Below are positions 43,710 through 52,889 of a DNA stretch of 64,000 nt, piece after piece. The DNA is taken from positions 744,001-808,000 of the forward strand of contig NZ_CP061285.1 of the NCBI RefSeq assembly GCF_018687075.1, written 5' to 3'. A program made the translations under genes and the position numbers. Origin of the DNA: Polynucleobacter sp. MWH-UH35A. Lineage in GTDB: Bacteria; Pseudomonadota; Gammaproteobacteria; Burkholderiales; Burkholderiaceae. Below the pieces are notes generated by a model. That model was given only the letters and a program-made list of their open reading frames with translations, had not been told where the DNA came from and did not search any database. Position 1 is the first letter of the stretch; each line of letters opens with the position of its first letter.

Positions 43710-43784
43710 TTATGCGCCAGCCTTAATGCCTAGTTTTCGGACAATTGTTTCCATAAGGCACCATTTAGTTATTCCACTTTGCAT
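43710..43784 (-). CDS. Possible 24-residue ORF between RND pump and TolC genes
   Basis: A short frame MQSGITKWCLMETIVRKLGI plus four residues begins 27 bases after the RND stop and ends 15 bases before the TolC-like ATG. An AGGAAAAATATC stretch lies upstream of its ATG. It occupies the place where an adaptor gene would often be found but is far too short to be one. It could be a real small protein, a remnant, or chance. No homology is known to me. Confidence 0.3.
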   Translation of the reverse strand: MQSGITKWCLMETIVRKLGIKAGA

Positions 43785-43811
43785 GATATTTTTCCTATAT
43801 ATTTAATGGAT

Positions 43812-46800
43812 TTATTGAGGGATTTTTCTGCGTGAGGAGTATGCAGAGTAGTAGAGGAGTGGGATCACTACTAAAGTGAGTGCGGTAGATACAAGAATGC
43901 CAAAAATCAATGAAATGGCTAGCCCATTAAAAATTGGATCATCTAAGATAAAAAATGCACCGAGCATAGCGGCAAGTCCAGTTAAGGCAATCGGTTGCGC
44001 TCTGGTAATGGCAGCGTTTACAACTGCATCTTTGAATTCCATGCCGCCTCGAACCTGTAGATTAATAAAATCAACCAGCAATATTGAATTTCGCACAATA
44101 ATCCCCGCCAAGGCAATCATGCCTATCATTGAGGTTGCGGTAAATTGCGCACCCAAAAGTGCATGCCCCGGCATTACACCAATAATGGTTAGAGGTATTG
44201 GCGCCATGATAATTAATGGGGTGAGATAGGAACCAAAGTGGGCAACTACCAAAAGGTAGATGAGTATTAGGCCCACAGCATAAGCAGCCCCCATATCGCG
44301 AAAGGTCTCATAAGTTACTTGCCACTCGCCATCCCACTTAATTGCGTAGTGCTGATAGGGGTTGGATGGTGCCTTGGTGAAGTATTCTTCTACAGGGTTT
44401 CCTTGAGAATCCTTTATGGCGCTTACAAATTCCCTTGTCTTAAATAAGCCATACAAAGGACTGTCGATTTTTCCTGCTGTGTCGCCAACGACATAGCTTA
44501 CGGGCAAGAGATCTTTGCGGTAAATAACTTGCTCCCTATCCCCATCAACGATAGAGACTAGCTGACTCAGGGGTACAGCCTCTCGTTGAGAGCTTTTAAT
44601 TGTAAGCTTCAATAGGCTATCAAGTGAATCTTGCTGGTCTAGTGGCAGTCTGATTTGTGTTGGGGCAGGATACTTTGATTGATCATGGATATAAGCGGCA
44701 TCCTCGCCAGCAAGCCCGGCTCTTAAAGTTGTCACAATAGCCTGTTGTGATATCCCCATTAGACTGGCTTTGCGCCGATCCACTACAAGGAATTTTTTGG
44801 GCGCTTTTGCCACGCTGCTGTCATCAATATCGACGATGCCATCGGTCTTTTCGAAGGCAGACCTTACTGACTTGCTAATATTGAATCTACCATCAGCCGT
44901 AGGGCCATATATTTCGGCAACAATAGGTGAGAGTACAGGGGGCCCTGGGGGGACTTCAACCACCTTTACATTGGCGTCATATTGTTTAGCGATGTCTTGT
45001 AGCTCTGGGCGCAAACGACTTGCAATTTTGTGGCTTTGATCTGAGCGATGGTGCTTATCAATGAGATTTACTTGAATATCGCCTAGAGCGGGGCTCTGCC
45101 GAAAATAATACTGACGCACCAGGCCATTAAAGTTAATGGGTGCTGCTGTTCCTGCATACACTTGGTAGCTGCTCACTTCTGGGGCTTTTGCTAAAGTAGC
45201 CCCCATTTCACGCAATACATCAGATGTTTTTTCTATCTTGGTATTAGGTGGCATATTAAGAATGACCTGAAATTCAGATTTGTTATCAAATGGCAACATT
45301 TTCAGTACGACCAATCCAAATATGGGGAGCGAAAGGGAAATTAAAATTGCTCCAATTACTCCTATTGAAAGTAGCTTGCGATTTCTTTTGCCGTATTGAT
45401 CGTTAAGCAGCGGTTCAAATACCTTTTTAAATTTTGGACCGATCCAATCCGCAAGATTAAAATGAGTGTTTTTTAAATCTGAATGCTTTGGCAGCCAGAG
45501 TCTCGCCATCCATGGGGTTACCATAAATGCGATTGCAAGCGATAGCAGCATCCCCATGCTGGAGTTAATCGGAATTGGGCTCATGTATGGACCCATTAAC
45601 CCGCTAATAAAGGCCATCGGTAAAAGCGCGGCGATTACTGTGAGGGTGGCCAATATAGTGGGGCCACCCACTTCGTCAACTGCACCAGGAATAATTTCCT
45701 TTAAGTTTTTCTTTGGGTAAAGCAATTGATGGCGGTGAATATTTTCTACCACCACAATTGCGTCATCAACCAAGATTCCAATAGAAAATATTAGAGCGAA
45801 AAGAGAAACGCGATTAATCGTGAAGCCCCAGGCCCAAGAGGCAAATAAGGTGGTCGCTAAAGTGAGTACAACTGCGGAACCAACAATTAATGCTTCTCTT
45901 CGTCCTAAGGCGAAGAATATTAGTGCAACCACGGATAGGGTAGCGAAGATTAATTTTTGAATTAGCTTTGTAGCTTTTTCGTCTGCAGTTTCGCCATAAT
46001 TTCGAGATACTGCAATCTCAATATCTTTCGGTATCAAAGTGGATTTCAGTGCATTAATTTGGGATATAACTTGGTTTGATACCTCAACAGCGTTTTCACC
46101 AGGCTTTTTGGTGACTGAAATAGTAACTGCTGGATGGTCTATTGAAGATTTGCTTTTAGCGTCGGCATGCCAGACTAAGCGCTGATTTTGAATGGGGCCC
46201 TCAACTACTGCGGCCACATCTCTCATGTAAATTGGATTGCCTTGACGAACTCCTAGAGCAATTGATTGGACATCTTCCAAGCTTTTCAGAAAAGGGCCGG
46301 TTTCGATTGCAATCCTACCTTGCTCTGTTAGTAGATCACCTACAGGCATTCCTAGGTTAGCTGTCTCTAGTGCCATTCTTAACTCTGGAATCGTTACACC
46401 CTTGATAGCCATTTTTTCGGGATTCACTTCAATCCGAACAGCCCGCCCTGGGCCTCCTATCGTGGTGACCTCGCGTGCCCCCTTAACTCTTTTTAAGTCT
46501 ATCTCTACTTTATTGGCAATTTTTTCCAGTTCGAATGCACTTATCGAGGGATTATTTGAAAATAGTGTGAGCGATAGGATTGGTACGTCATCGATTCCCT
46601 TTGGCTTAATAATCGCTGGCATCACTCCAAGACCCTTTGGTAGCCAGTCAGAGTTAGCGGCGACAGTATCATGCAAGCGGACTAATGCTTCAGTTCTCGG
46701 TACGCCAACTTTGAATTGAACTGTAATGACTGATAAACCTGTTTGCGACATAGACATCACATGCTCTATCCCTGCAATTTGAGATAGAACTTGCTCCGCT

Positions 46801-47018
46801 GGTATGGATACCATTTCCTCCACATTTTTTGCGGTTGCGCCGGGGAAGGGGATGATGACATTAGCCATCGTGACATTGATTTGCGGCTCCTCCTCACGTG
46901 GCGTTACGATAATGGCGAATAGACCAAGTAATAATGCAAGAATAGCCAGAAGAGGAGTTATCTGCGCGCTTTGAAAGAATTTAGCGAATCGGCCTGATAA
47001 GCCTAATTTCTTATCCAT
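43812..47018 (-). CDS. RND-family efflux pump, inner-membrane subunit
   Basis: This 1068-residue pump of the AcrB/MexF class has 12 helices in two repeats, two large periplasmic loops, and the TM4 proton-relay DD in GILVDDAIVVVENIHRH. The N-terminus IVTPREEEPQINVTMANVIIPFPGATAKNVEEMV is typical of a subgroup often linked to small hydrophobic or organic substrates. The substrate is not known. Neither an HlyD-type adaptor nor a regulator is encoded in the same operon; the partner TolC is. No DD-to-DED heavy-metal signature is evident. Confidence 0.9.
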   Translation of the reverse strand: MDKKLGLSGRFAKFFQSAQITPLLAILALLLGLFAIIVTPREEEPQINVTMANVIIPFPGATAKNVEEMVSIPAEQVLSQIAGIEHVMSMSQTGLSVITVQFKVGVPRTEALVRLHDTVAANSDWLPKGLGVMPAIIKPKGIDDVPILSLTLFSNNPSISAFELEKIANKVEIDLKRVKGAREVTTIGGPGRAVRIEVNPEKMAIKGVTIPELRMALETANLGMPVGDLLTEQGRIAIETGPFLKSLEDVQSIALGVRQGNPIYMRDVAAVVEGPIQNQRLVWHADAKSKSSIDHPAVTISVTKKPGENAVEVSNQVISQINALKSTLIPKDIEIAVSRNYGETADEKATKLIQKLIFATLSVVALIFFALGRREALIVGSAVVLTLATTLFASWAWGFTINRVSLFALIFSIGILVDDAIVVVENIHRHQLLYPKKNLKEIIPGAVDEVGGPTILATLTVIAALLPMAFISGLMGPYMSPIPINSSMGMLLSLAIAFMVTPWMARLWLPKHSDLKNTHFNLADWIGPKFKKVFEPLLNDQYGKRNRKLLSIGVIGAILISLSLPIFGLVVLKMLPFDNKSEFQVILNMPPNTKIEKTSDVLREMGATLAKAPEVSSYQVYAGTAAPINFNGLVRQYYFRQSPALGDIQVNLIDKHHRSDQSHKIASRLRPELQDIAKQYDANVKVVEVPPGPPVLSPIVAEIYGPTADGRFNISKSVRSAFEKTDGIVDIDDSSVAKAPKKFLVVDRRKASLMGISQQAIVTTLRAGLAGEDAAYIHDQSKYPAPTQIRLPLDQQDSLDSLLKLTIKSSQREAVPLSQLVSIVDGDREQVIYRKDLLPVSYVVGDTAGKIDSPLYGLFKTREFVSAIKDSQGNPVEEYFTKAPSNPYQHYAIKWDGEWQVTYETFRDMGAAYAVGLILIYLLVVAHFGSYLTPLIIMAPIPLTIIGVMPGHALLGAQFTATSMIGMIALAGIIVRNSILLVDFINLQVRGGMEFKDAVVNAAITRAQPIALTGLAAMLGAFFILDDPIFNGLAISLIFGILVSTALTLVVIPLLYYSAYSSRRKIPQ

Positions 47019-47079
47019 GTACTTGATCCCCTAAATATTGCAAAATAAGATTCAATATATTTAACGTTGATTGTTTTGA

Positions 47080-47499
47080 TTAAAAAAGGCTCAGAATAAA
47101 TTGATTCAGTTGTGAAGTTGGCAGTGCGCCGGTAATACGCTTAATCTCAACTCCATTTTTAAATGCCGCTAAGGTGGGTATGGAGCGGATAGAAAATTCT
47201 TGAGCAATAACTGGTTGGGCTTCAGTGTCTAATTTAATGTGAAGAACCTGTTCGCCATATTTTTTTGCGCTAGCTTCAAAAGTTGGGGCAAACATCTTGC
47301 ATGGCCCGCACCAAGGCGCCCAGAAATCTACTACAACAGGTAGGTTGCTATAACTGAGGATTTCTTTAAGGCTTGCTTGGTCTGCATCAATAGGGCCTAA
47401 CAATAAACCTGCTTTACAAACTCCACATACTGGATTTTGATTAATCCGTTCCAATGGTAGGCGATTAAATTTATGGCAGCTTGGGCACTTAATCAACAT
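47080..47499 (-). CDS. trxC: Thioredoxin TrxC (thioredoxin 2)
   Basis: This 139-residue cytoplasmic thioredoxin has an N-terminal zinc ribbon with two CxxC pairs (C5-C8 in CPSC and the later CGVC), then the active site WAPWCGPCK near residue 75. The C-terminal cis-Pro appears in IRSIPTLAAFK. This is the TrxC/Trx2 type linked to oxidative stress. It lies between the unknown 102-residue protein and the RND pump, all on the - strand. Confidence 0.93.
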   Translation of the reverse strand: MLIKCPSCHKFNRLPLERINQNPVCGVCKAGLLLGPIDADQASLKEILSYSNLPVVVDFWAPWCGPCKMFAPTFEASAKKYGEQVLHIKLDTEAQPVIAQEFSIRSIPTLAAFKNGVEIKRITGALPTSQLNQFILSLF

Positions 47500-47531
47500 A
47501 TATTGCGTTCCCTTAAATATGGATTAATTAA

Positions 47532-47840
47532 TTACAGTGTTCGATGTACTTGCAACATCTGATAAATCTTTTCGTCAATCGGACCGGGTAGAGGTGTAAT
47601 ACCAGCCTCCCGAAGCTGCATGCATATTTGACCTCTTAGAACAATTAGCCCCTTAAGTGTCTCGCGCTTATGAAAATGATCGTGATTGCGATCGATATCG
47701 GCAAGTAAAAACTGATGTAAATTTTCGTGATCAGAAAGATCTAAATTTAAGGCAAAGGCGAGCCGCACAATTTCTTGGTTAAGCTCATGAATCGTTTTTT
47801 CATATTCATGCTCTTGAAAAGGGGCAGATATTGTATTCAT
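47532..47840 (-). CDS. Uncharacterised 102-residue protein
   Basis: This is a cytoplasmic protein without membrane helix or signal. It is predicted mostly helical, with a His/Asp-rich central segment (DIDRNHDHFHKRETLKGL) and a C-terminal GITPLPGPIDEKIYQML. The GGAGG ribosome binding site is strong. I do not recognise a family. It heads the trxC-RND-TolC operon and is divergent from the rhodanese-OsmC pair. Confidence 0.72.
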   Translation of the reverse strand: MNTISAPFQEHEYEKTIHELNQEIVRLAFALNLDLSDHENLHQFLLADIDRNHDHFHKRETLKGLIVLRGQICMQLREAGITPLPGPIDEKIYQMLQVHRTL

Positions 47841-47946
47841 GATGCCTCCTTTAATGGAGGTAAGCTGTTATGTACATGCTGTTACTTTATTAGTTCTATT
47901 CTTGGTTGATCTGATTAAGCAATTTCTAACATGAGCGTTCTATGAC

Positions 47947-47980
47947 ATTATATAATAAAATATAATATATGAATATTATT
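47947..47980. promoter_or_regulatory. AT-rich promoter/operator region before the rhodanese-OsmC pair
   Basis: Two perfect TATAAT hexamers (47951-47956 and 47961-47966) lie within overlapping inverted repeats: ATTATA/TATAAT (47947-47952, 47961-47966) and ATAATAT/ATATTAT (47962-47968, 47973-47979). The right end ATATTATT is shared with the perfect operator at 23.05 kb. The AT content makes chance matches easy, so a shared ArsR-type regulator is only a suggestion. Confidence 0.45.
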
Positions 47981-47994
47981 TAAAAGGAAAGCAC

Positions 47995-48375
47995 ATGAAA
48001 ACAGCTCATGATTTGGTTGCTCAGGCTAAATTGTCAATAAATGAGGTTTCTATCGGGGATGCACCCCATGCTATTCAGGGTGCTGACGTGTTATTGGATG
48101 TGCGCGAAGCGGATGAATATGCAAATGGACATATCCCTGGGGCCATTCATATGTCTCGAGGTTTACTTGAATTCAAGTTAAGCAATGATCCAAATTTAAG
48201 CTCTCGGGATCTCAAAATAGTGCTCTACTGTAAAAATAGCGGTAGGGCTGCATTAGCATCAAAGGCACTGCATGACATGGGATATATGAACATTCAATCA
48301 ATTGCCGGTGGATTTGATGCGTGGGCTCAGGCGGGTAACCCAATTGCTAAACCAGAGCCAATCGAATTTGAGTAA
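47995..48375 (+). CDS. Cytoplasmic single-domain rhodanese
   Basis: This 126-residue rhodanese has no signal peptide. Key segments are DVLLDVREADEYANGHIPGAIHMSRG and the active loop LYCKNSGRAALASKAL with catalytic Cys near residue 82. It moves sulfane sulfur in the cytoplasm, in the style of GlpE. An AAAAGGAAA ribosome binding site precedes the ATG. OsmC follows after 27 bases, suggesting a shared role in handling reactive sulfur or peroxides. Confidence 0.92.
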   Translation: MKTAHDLVAQAKLSINEVSIGDAPHAIQGADVLLDVREADEYANGHIPGAIHMSRGLLEFKLSNDPNLSSRDLKIVLYCKNSGRAALASKALHDMGYMNIQSIAGGFDAWAQAGNPIAKPEPIEFE

Positions 48376-48402
48376 ATGAACTAATAAATAAAGGACATCA
48401 TC

Positions 48403-48855
48403 ATGAGTGGAAATCCAACCGTAAGACTTAAGCAGCAAGCGGATTATCAGTTTGCAATATTTTATAGCGAGGAAAAAGCTCCTATCATGGGTGATGAGCC
48501 GCCACCCCTGGGGAAATCGGAGGGGGCAACCCCTTCGCAATTACTAATTGCTGCGGTTGCCAATTGTTTATCGGACTCGTTGCTTTTTGCTTTAAGAAAA
48601 TTCAAACAAGCTCCTGAGCCTATAGAGACTTTAGCTACTTGCGAAATAGGACGCAATGAGCAGAATCGCCTCCGAATTTTGTCGATACGCGTTGAGATAC
48701 ATGTTGGCGTGCCTGGGGAGTCTTTGGAGAATCTAGATAGAGTCTTGGCTCAGTTTCAGGAGTTTTGCACTGTTTCATCAAGTGTTGGCGCAGGTATTCC
48801 GGTCAATGTGTTCGTAATCGATAGTTTAAGAAAGCAACTTTACCCAGCAATCTAA
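48403..48855 (+). CDS. OsmC-family peroxidase-like protein
   Basis: This 150-residue protein of the OsmC/Ohr/YhfA superfamily has the two reactive cysteines in ANCLSDSLL (near 55) and EFCTVSSSVGAGIPV (near 125). Typical members reduce organic hydroperoxides or persulfides through these thiols. GATPSQLLIAAVANC places it nearer to the OsmC-like YhfA group than to Ohr. It is co-oriented with the rhodanese just upstream. Confidence 0.88.
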   Translation: MSGNPTVRLKQQADYQFAIFYSEEKAPIMGDEPPPLGKSEGATPSQLLIAAVANCLSDSLLFALRKFKQAPEPIETLATCEIGRNEQNRLRILSIRVEIHVGVPGESLENLDRVLAQFQEFCTVSSSVGAGIPVNVFVIDSLRKQLYPAI

Positions 48856-48864
48856 GCGATCTTT

Positions 48865-48905
48865 TTGATGTTAATCAAATAATCTTTTTTTAAAGATCCT
48901 ATAGT
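48865..48905 (+). promoter_or_regulatory. Perfect FNR box and -10 element for the DUF3149 gene
   Basis: TTGATGTTAATCAA (48865-48878) matches the FNR consensus at all ten positions. After 21 bp comes TATAGT (48900-48905), five of six to the -10 consensus. This places the box centre about 41 bases before a start near 48912, a class II arrangement with a 15-base leader containing GGAGG. It is the same layout as the tsdA promoter. Confidence 0.85.
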
Positions 48906-48926
48906 GAAACCACTGGAGGATGAAAA

Positions 48927-49061
48927 ATGAAAATGTTAGTTGAGCTATTTGGATCGTTTGCAGGTCAATTAAGTTTGGCGGTTATTCTTTTTATGATCGG
49001 CATGGTCATATTTTTTGCCCGTTTATTTATTAAGAAAAGTGCTGAGGGCGGCGATCAGTAA
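48927..49061 (+). CDS. 44-residue single-helix membrane protein (DUF3149 type)
   Basis: This small ORF encodes MKMLVELFGSFAGQLSLAVI followed by a hydrophobic run to about residue 34 and a basic-then-polar tail ending GGDQ. It has one membrane helix (about 16-34). The start has a strong GGAGGA ribosome binding site at 48915-48920. It resembles the DUF3149 family of tiny betaproteobacterial membrane proteins. The perfect FNR box upstream and the terminator downstream make it a complete single-gene unit. The role is unknown; small subunits of respiratory oxidases have similar size and regulation. Confidence 0.85.
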   Translation: MKMLVELFGSFAGQLSLAVILFMIGMVIFFARLFIKKSAEGGDQ

Positions 49062-49070
49062 TTGCACATA

Positions 49071-49103
49071 AAAAAGCCCTTGAGTATGCATTCAAGGGCT
49101 TTT
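49071..49103. terminator. Bidirectional intrinsic terminator
   Basis: GCCCTTGA and TCAAGGGC pair around an 8-base loop, extended by AAAA/TTTT pairs on the outside. It separates the small DUF3149 gene from the convergent glutaryl-CoA dehydrogenase gene. Confidence 0.92.
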
Positions 49104-49124
49104 GTAATGCCTAGCTATCTTTAT

Positions 49125-50309
49125 TTAGCTAAACGCTTGAATTCCTGTTTGTGCACGACCGAGAATCAAGGCATGAATATCATGAGTTCCTTCATAAGTA
49201 TTTACTACCTCAAGGTTCAACATGTGACGCACAACGCCGTACTCATCTGAAATGCCGTTACCGCCGTGCATATCACGCGCCATGCGAGCAATATCTAAAG
49301 ACTTGCCGCAAGAGTTACGTTTCATGATGGAAGTGATCTCTGGAGCGGCAATCCCTTCGTCTTTCATGCGACCTAAACGTAAACATCCTTGCAATCCCAA
49401 TGCAATTTCAGTTTGCATATCGGCCAATTTTTTCTGGATCAATTGATTGCTAGCTAGAGGCTTACCAAATTGTTTGCGATCCATGGTGTATTGACGGGCA
49501 GCGTACCAGCACCATTCAGCAGCGCCTAATGCGCCCCAGGCAATCCCATAGCGCGCAGAATTTAAGCAAGTGAAGGGGCCTTTGAGGCCTTCAATTTCAG
49601 GAAATTCATTTTCGGCTGGAACAAATACTTCATCCATCACAATTTCGCCAGTGATGGAAGCTCTTAGACCCATCTTGCCGCTGATCTTTGGTGCGCTTAA
49701 GCCTTTCATCCCTTTTTCAAGAATGTAGCCGCGAATAATGCCTTCATCATTTTTCGCCCAAACCACAAACACATCAGCAATCGGAGAGTTGGAGATCCAC
49801 ATCTTGGATCCGGTAAGCGAAAATCCGCCAGGAACTTTCTTAGCTCTCGTAATCATGCCGCCAGCATCAGAGCCGTAGTTTGGTTCAGTTAAACCAAAGC
49901 AGCCAATCCATTCACCACTGGCTAATTTAGGTAGGTACTTTTGTTTTTGGGCTTCGCTACCAAATTCATTAATCGGCACCATCACCAAGGAGGACTGAAC
50001 GCTCATCATGGAGCGATAACCGGAATCCACGCGTTCGATTTCACGGGCGATTAAACCGTAGGAGACGTAGTTCAGATTGGCGCCACCATACTGCTCGGGA
50101 ATCGTGATTCCTAAGAGGCCTAATTCACCCATTTCGCGGAAGATGGCGGGATCGGTTGTCTCATTGCGAAAAGCATCGTGAATGCGAGGCATTAAACGGC
50201 CTTGAGCGTACTCGGCCGCAGCATCTCGAACCATGCGTTCCTCTTCGGTAAGCTGGGTATCAAGTAGCAGGGGGTCTGCCCAATTAAAGCTTGCCTTACT
50301 TTTGCTCAT
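49125..50309 (-). CDS. gcdH: Glutaryl-CoA dehydrogenase
   Basis: This FAD enzyme of the acyl-CoA dehydrogenase family oxidises and decarboxylates glutaryl-CoA to crotonyl-CoA in lysine/tryptophan breakdown. The 394 residues include the FAD-site [31 protein letters not shown], and [20 protein letters not shown] with the catalytic Glu, a pattern specific for this subgroup. The N-terminus [18 protein letters not shown] is typical. Electrons go to ETF and then to the ETF-quinone oxidoreductase encoded at 54.8 kb. Confidence 0.92.
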   Translation of the reverse strand: MSKSKASFNWADPLLLDTQLTEEERMVRDAAAEYAQGRLMPRIHDAFRNETTDPAIFREMGELGLLGITIPEQYGGANLNYVSYGLIAREIERVDSGYRSMMSVQSSLVMVPINEFGSEAQKQKYLPKLASGEWIGCFGLTEPNYGSDAGGMITRAKKVPGGFSLTGSKMWISNSPIADVFVVWAKNDEGIIRGYILEKGMKGLSAPKISGKMGLRASITGEIVMDEVFVPAENEFPEIEGLKGPFTCLNSARYGIAWGALGAAEWCWYAARQYTMDRKQFGKPLASNQLIQKKLADMQTEIALGLQGCLRLGRMKDEGIAAPEITSIMKRNSCGKSLDIARMARDMHGGNGISDEYGVVRHMLNLEVVNTYEGTHDIHALILGRAQTGIQAFS

Positions 50310-50411
50310 TGCTTTGCCATCCTATATCGTTTTATCTTCACTTTTAGCCTGCTTCCTGCGAATTTTCAGGAATGCAGATATTCTGTTTCTATTATCCATT
50401 TTTCTGGACTT

Positions 50412-51122
50412 ATGGACTCGCCTCGACGCCACCATCGCTATTACGACCTCATTCTGGCCGCCTTTGTGGTCGTTTTGTTGTGCTCTAACTTTATTGGCGC
50501 TGGTAAGGCTGCTGTCATTGATCTTCCGTATTTTGGATCCGTCCCATTTGGTGGCGGGATTTTGTTCTTTCCCATTGCCTATTTCTTCGGCGACATCCTA
50601 ACCGAGGTCTATGGCTATGCTTATGATCGCAGGGCGGTGTGGGCTGGTTTTGCTGCTCTCGCATTTGCCGCGGTGATGGCGCAGATTGTGATTGCTTTGC
50701 CGGTGGCGCCTGGTGATTACATGGCGAACTATCAGCATGGTCTCGAAACTGTTTTTGGAAATTCCTGGCGTATTGCCTTGGCTTCGATGTTCTCTTTTTG
50801 GTGCGGAAGTCTAACGAACAGTTATGTTTTGGCCAAAATGAAAATCTGGACCCAGGGACGTTTTTTGTGGATGAGGGCGATTGGTTCGACGGCAGTGGGG
50901 GAGATGGTCGACTCGACATTCTTTTATATGCTGGCTTTCTATGGCATTTGGCCTACCCATGAAATTCTTCAGGTTGCGCTAGCTCAGTACGTCCTCAAGA
51001 CATCTTGGGAAATCTTGGCCACTCCTATGACCTATTGGGTCGTGAACTTCCTTAAGCGTAAGGAAAACGAGGATTTCTACGATATTCATACGAATTTCAC
51101 CCCATTTAGGGTCAAAGTCTAA
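50412..51122 (+). CDS. yhhQ: Queuosine precursor transporter YhhQ
   Basis: This is a 236-residue inner-membrane protein of the VUT family with about six helices. Signatures are LCSNFIGAGKAAVIDL near residue 22, FFPIAYFFGDILTEVYGYAYDRRAVW near 57, and FWCGSLTNSYVLAKMKIWTQGR. It takes up queuine precursors such as preQ0/preQ1. No preQ1-type aptamer is obvious in the 100 bases upstream. It is divergent from gcdH. Confidence 0.9.
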   Translation: MDSPRRHHRYYDLILAAFVVVLLCSNFIGAGKAAVIDLPYFGSVPFGGGILFFPIAYFFGDILTEVYGYAYDRRAVWAGFAALAFAAVMAQIVIALPVAPGDYMANYQHGLETVFGNSWRIALASMFSFWCGSLTNSYVLAKMKIWTQGRFLWMRAIGSTAVGEMVDSTFFYMLAFYGIWPTHEILQVALAQYVLKTSWEILATPMTYWVVNFLKRKENEDFYDIHTNFTPFRVKV

Positions 51123-51160
51123 GCAAGGGGCATGGCTTAGTGCCAACAAAGCGCTCTAAG

Positions 51161-51180
51161 CCGTTAAAATAACGGTCTTT
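51161..51180 (+). terminator. Weak hairpin after yhhQ
   Basis: CCGTTA and TAACGG form a 6-bp stem with an AAA loop, followed by TCTTT. It lies 39 bases after the yhhQ stop and could be a weak terminator. The remainder of this 106-base gap has a possible CCCC/GGGG stem and leads to the YbiT GTG. Confidence 0.4.
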
Positions 51181-51228
51181 GCCCCCTATCGGGGTAACTA
51201 TTGAATTTCAGAAAGCTAGAAAACATCC

Positions 51229-52836
51229 GTGCTGTCAGCATCTAATATCACCATGCAGTTTGGGGCAAAACCCCTCTTTGAGAACATTTCCGTGAAGTTT
51301 GGCGGCGGCAATCGTTATGGCCTTATCGGCGCGAACGGTTGCGGTAAATCTACCTTCATGAAAATTTTAGGTGGCGAACTTGAGCCAACTAGCGGTAACG
51401 TGAGTTTGGATCCCGGCATTCGTTTGGGTAAGTTGCGTCAAGATCAATTTGCTTACGAAGATGTTCGTGTACTCGATGTGGTGATGATGGGTCACGAAGA
51501 GATGTGGAAAGCTGCAGCAGAACGTGATGCAATTTACGCTAACCCTGATGCTTCTGATGAAGATTACATGAAGGCTGCTGAGCTTGAGGGCAAGTACGCA
51601 GAATACGGCGGTTATACAGCTGAGGCAAAAGCAGGTGAGTTGCTATTGGGTATTGGTATTCCTATCGAGCAGCACAATGGTCCAATGAGTAATGTGGCGC
51701 CCGGTTGGAAATTGCGTGTATTGCTAGCGCAGGCTTTGTTCTCTGACCCAGACGTTCTATTGTTGGATGAGCCAACCAATAACTTGGATATTCACTCTAT
51801 TCATTGGCTTGAGGACATCCTCAATCAAATTAAGAGCACCATCGTCATCATTTCCCATGATCGTCACTTCCTCAATGAGGTCTGCACACATATGGCGGAT
51901 ATGGACTATGGAACGCTGAAGGTTTACCCAGGAAACTATGACTCCTATATGCTGGCATCGGTGCAAGCGCGCACACAGCAGCTAAGCAACAACGCTAAAG
52001 CCAAAGAAAAAATTGCTGAACTACAGGCGTTCGTGGCACGATTCTCTGCAAATGCTTCTAAAGCGAAACAAGCAACTTCACGCCAACGGCAACTGGAGAA
52101 GATTGAAGTTGTTGAGGTCAAGCCATCTTCTCGCCAAAATCCGTTTATACGTTTTGAGTATGAAAAGAAGCTTCATAATATGGCGGTGGAGTGCAATGCA
52201 CTTACTAAAGCCTATGATCGCGTGATCTTCAAAAACTTTAAACTGGGTGTGCGTGCCGGTGAGAAGATTGCCATCATTGGTCAAAACGGTGCTGGTAAGA
52301 CAACACTGCTGAAAGCTATTTTGAGCAAGCGCTTCGAAGGCATTGCTGTTGATAGTGGTGATGTGAAGTGGGCTGAGAACGCAAACGTTGGTGTAATGCC
52401 TCAAGACAATACTGAGTTGTTTGCAAAAGACGAGTTGCTCATGGATTGGATGAACAACTGGCGCAACACTGGTGATGATGATCAAGTGATCCGTGGCACA
52501 TTAGGCCGCCTATTATTCTCCGGCGATGATATTGGCAAGTCCGTGAAAGTGCTCTCTGGTGGCGAAAAGGGCAGAATGATTTGGGGCAAACTCATGCTCC
52601 AAAAATATAACGTGTTAGCAATGGATGAGCCGACCAATCACATGGATATGGAATCTATTGAGAGTTTGCAGATTGCGCTCGAGAAATACGATGGCACGCT
52701 CATATTTGTTTCTCACGATCGTGAATTCGTATCCGCTTTGGCTAATCGTATCTTAGAGGTGAAGATGGATGGTACGGTAGTAGATTACTCTGGAACCTAC
52801 GAAGAATATTTGCGTAGCCAAGAACTAACGGGGTAG
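51229..52836 (+). CDS. ybiT: ABC-F ribosome-associated ATPase YbiT
   Basis: This 535-residue protein has two ABC domains and no membrane part. Walker A sites are GANGCGKST (near 37) and GQNGAGKTT (near 352); Walker B sites are [11 protein letters not shown] and [11 protein letters not shown]. The linker of about 80 residues between domains is typical of ABC-F translation factors. The first signature is APGWKLR and the second LSGGEKGR, as in E. coli YbiT, and [16 protein letters not shown] also matches it. The start is GTG 51229. ABC-F proteins regulate or rescue translating ribosomes. Confidence 0.93.
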   Translation: MLSASNITMQFGAKPLFENISVKFGGGNRYGLIGANGCGKSTFMKILGGELEPTSGNVSLDPGIRLGKLRQDQFAYEDVRVLDVVMMGHEEMWKAAAERDAIYANPDASDEDYMKAAELEGKYAEYGGYTAEAKAGELLLGIGIPIEQHNGPMSNVAPGWKLRVLLAQALFSDPDVLLLDEPTNNLDIHSIHWLEDILNQIKSTIVIISHDRHFLNEVCTHMADMDYGTLKVYPGNYDSYMLASVQARTQQLSNNAKAKEKIAELQAFVARFSANASKAKQATSRQRQLEKIEVVEVKPSSRQNPFIRFEYEKKLHNMAVECNALTKAYDRVIFKNFKLGVRAGEKIAIIGQNGAGKTTLLKAILSKRFEGIAVDSGDVKWAENANVGVMPQDNTELFAKDELLMDWMNNWRNTGDDDQVIRGTLGRLLFSGDDIGKSVKVLSGGEKGRMIWGKLMLQKYNVLAMDEPTNHMDMESIESLQIALEKYDGTLIFVSHDREFVSALANRILEVKMDGTVVDYSGTYEEYLRSQELTG

Positions 52837-52853
52837 TCCGCCAAGCTCACTAG

Positions 52854-52889
52854 CAAGCCCGCCATGAATTCTTTAAGCGGGCTTGTTTT
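52854..52889. terminator. Intrinsic terminator after ybiT, overlapping the convergent gene end
   Basis: CAAGCCCGC and GCGGGCTTG pair perfectly across a 14-base loop and are followed by TTTT. The 3' arm lies inside the end of the convergent DUF1289 gene. Confidence 0.85.

Noticed and set aside
47906..47919. Possible FNR box TTGATCTGATTAAG before the rhodanese gene
   Set aside because: Only the left half matches; the right half agrees at two of five positions.
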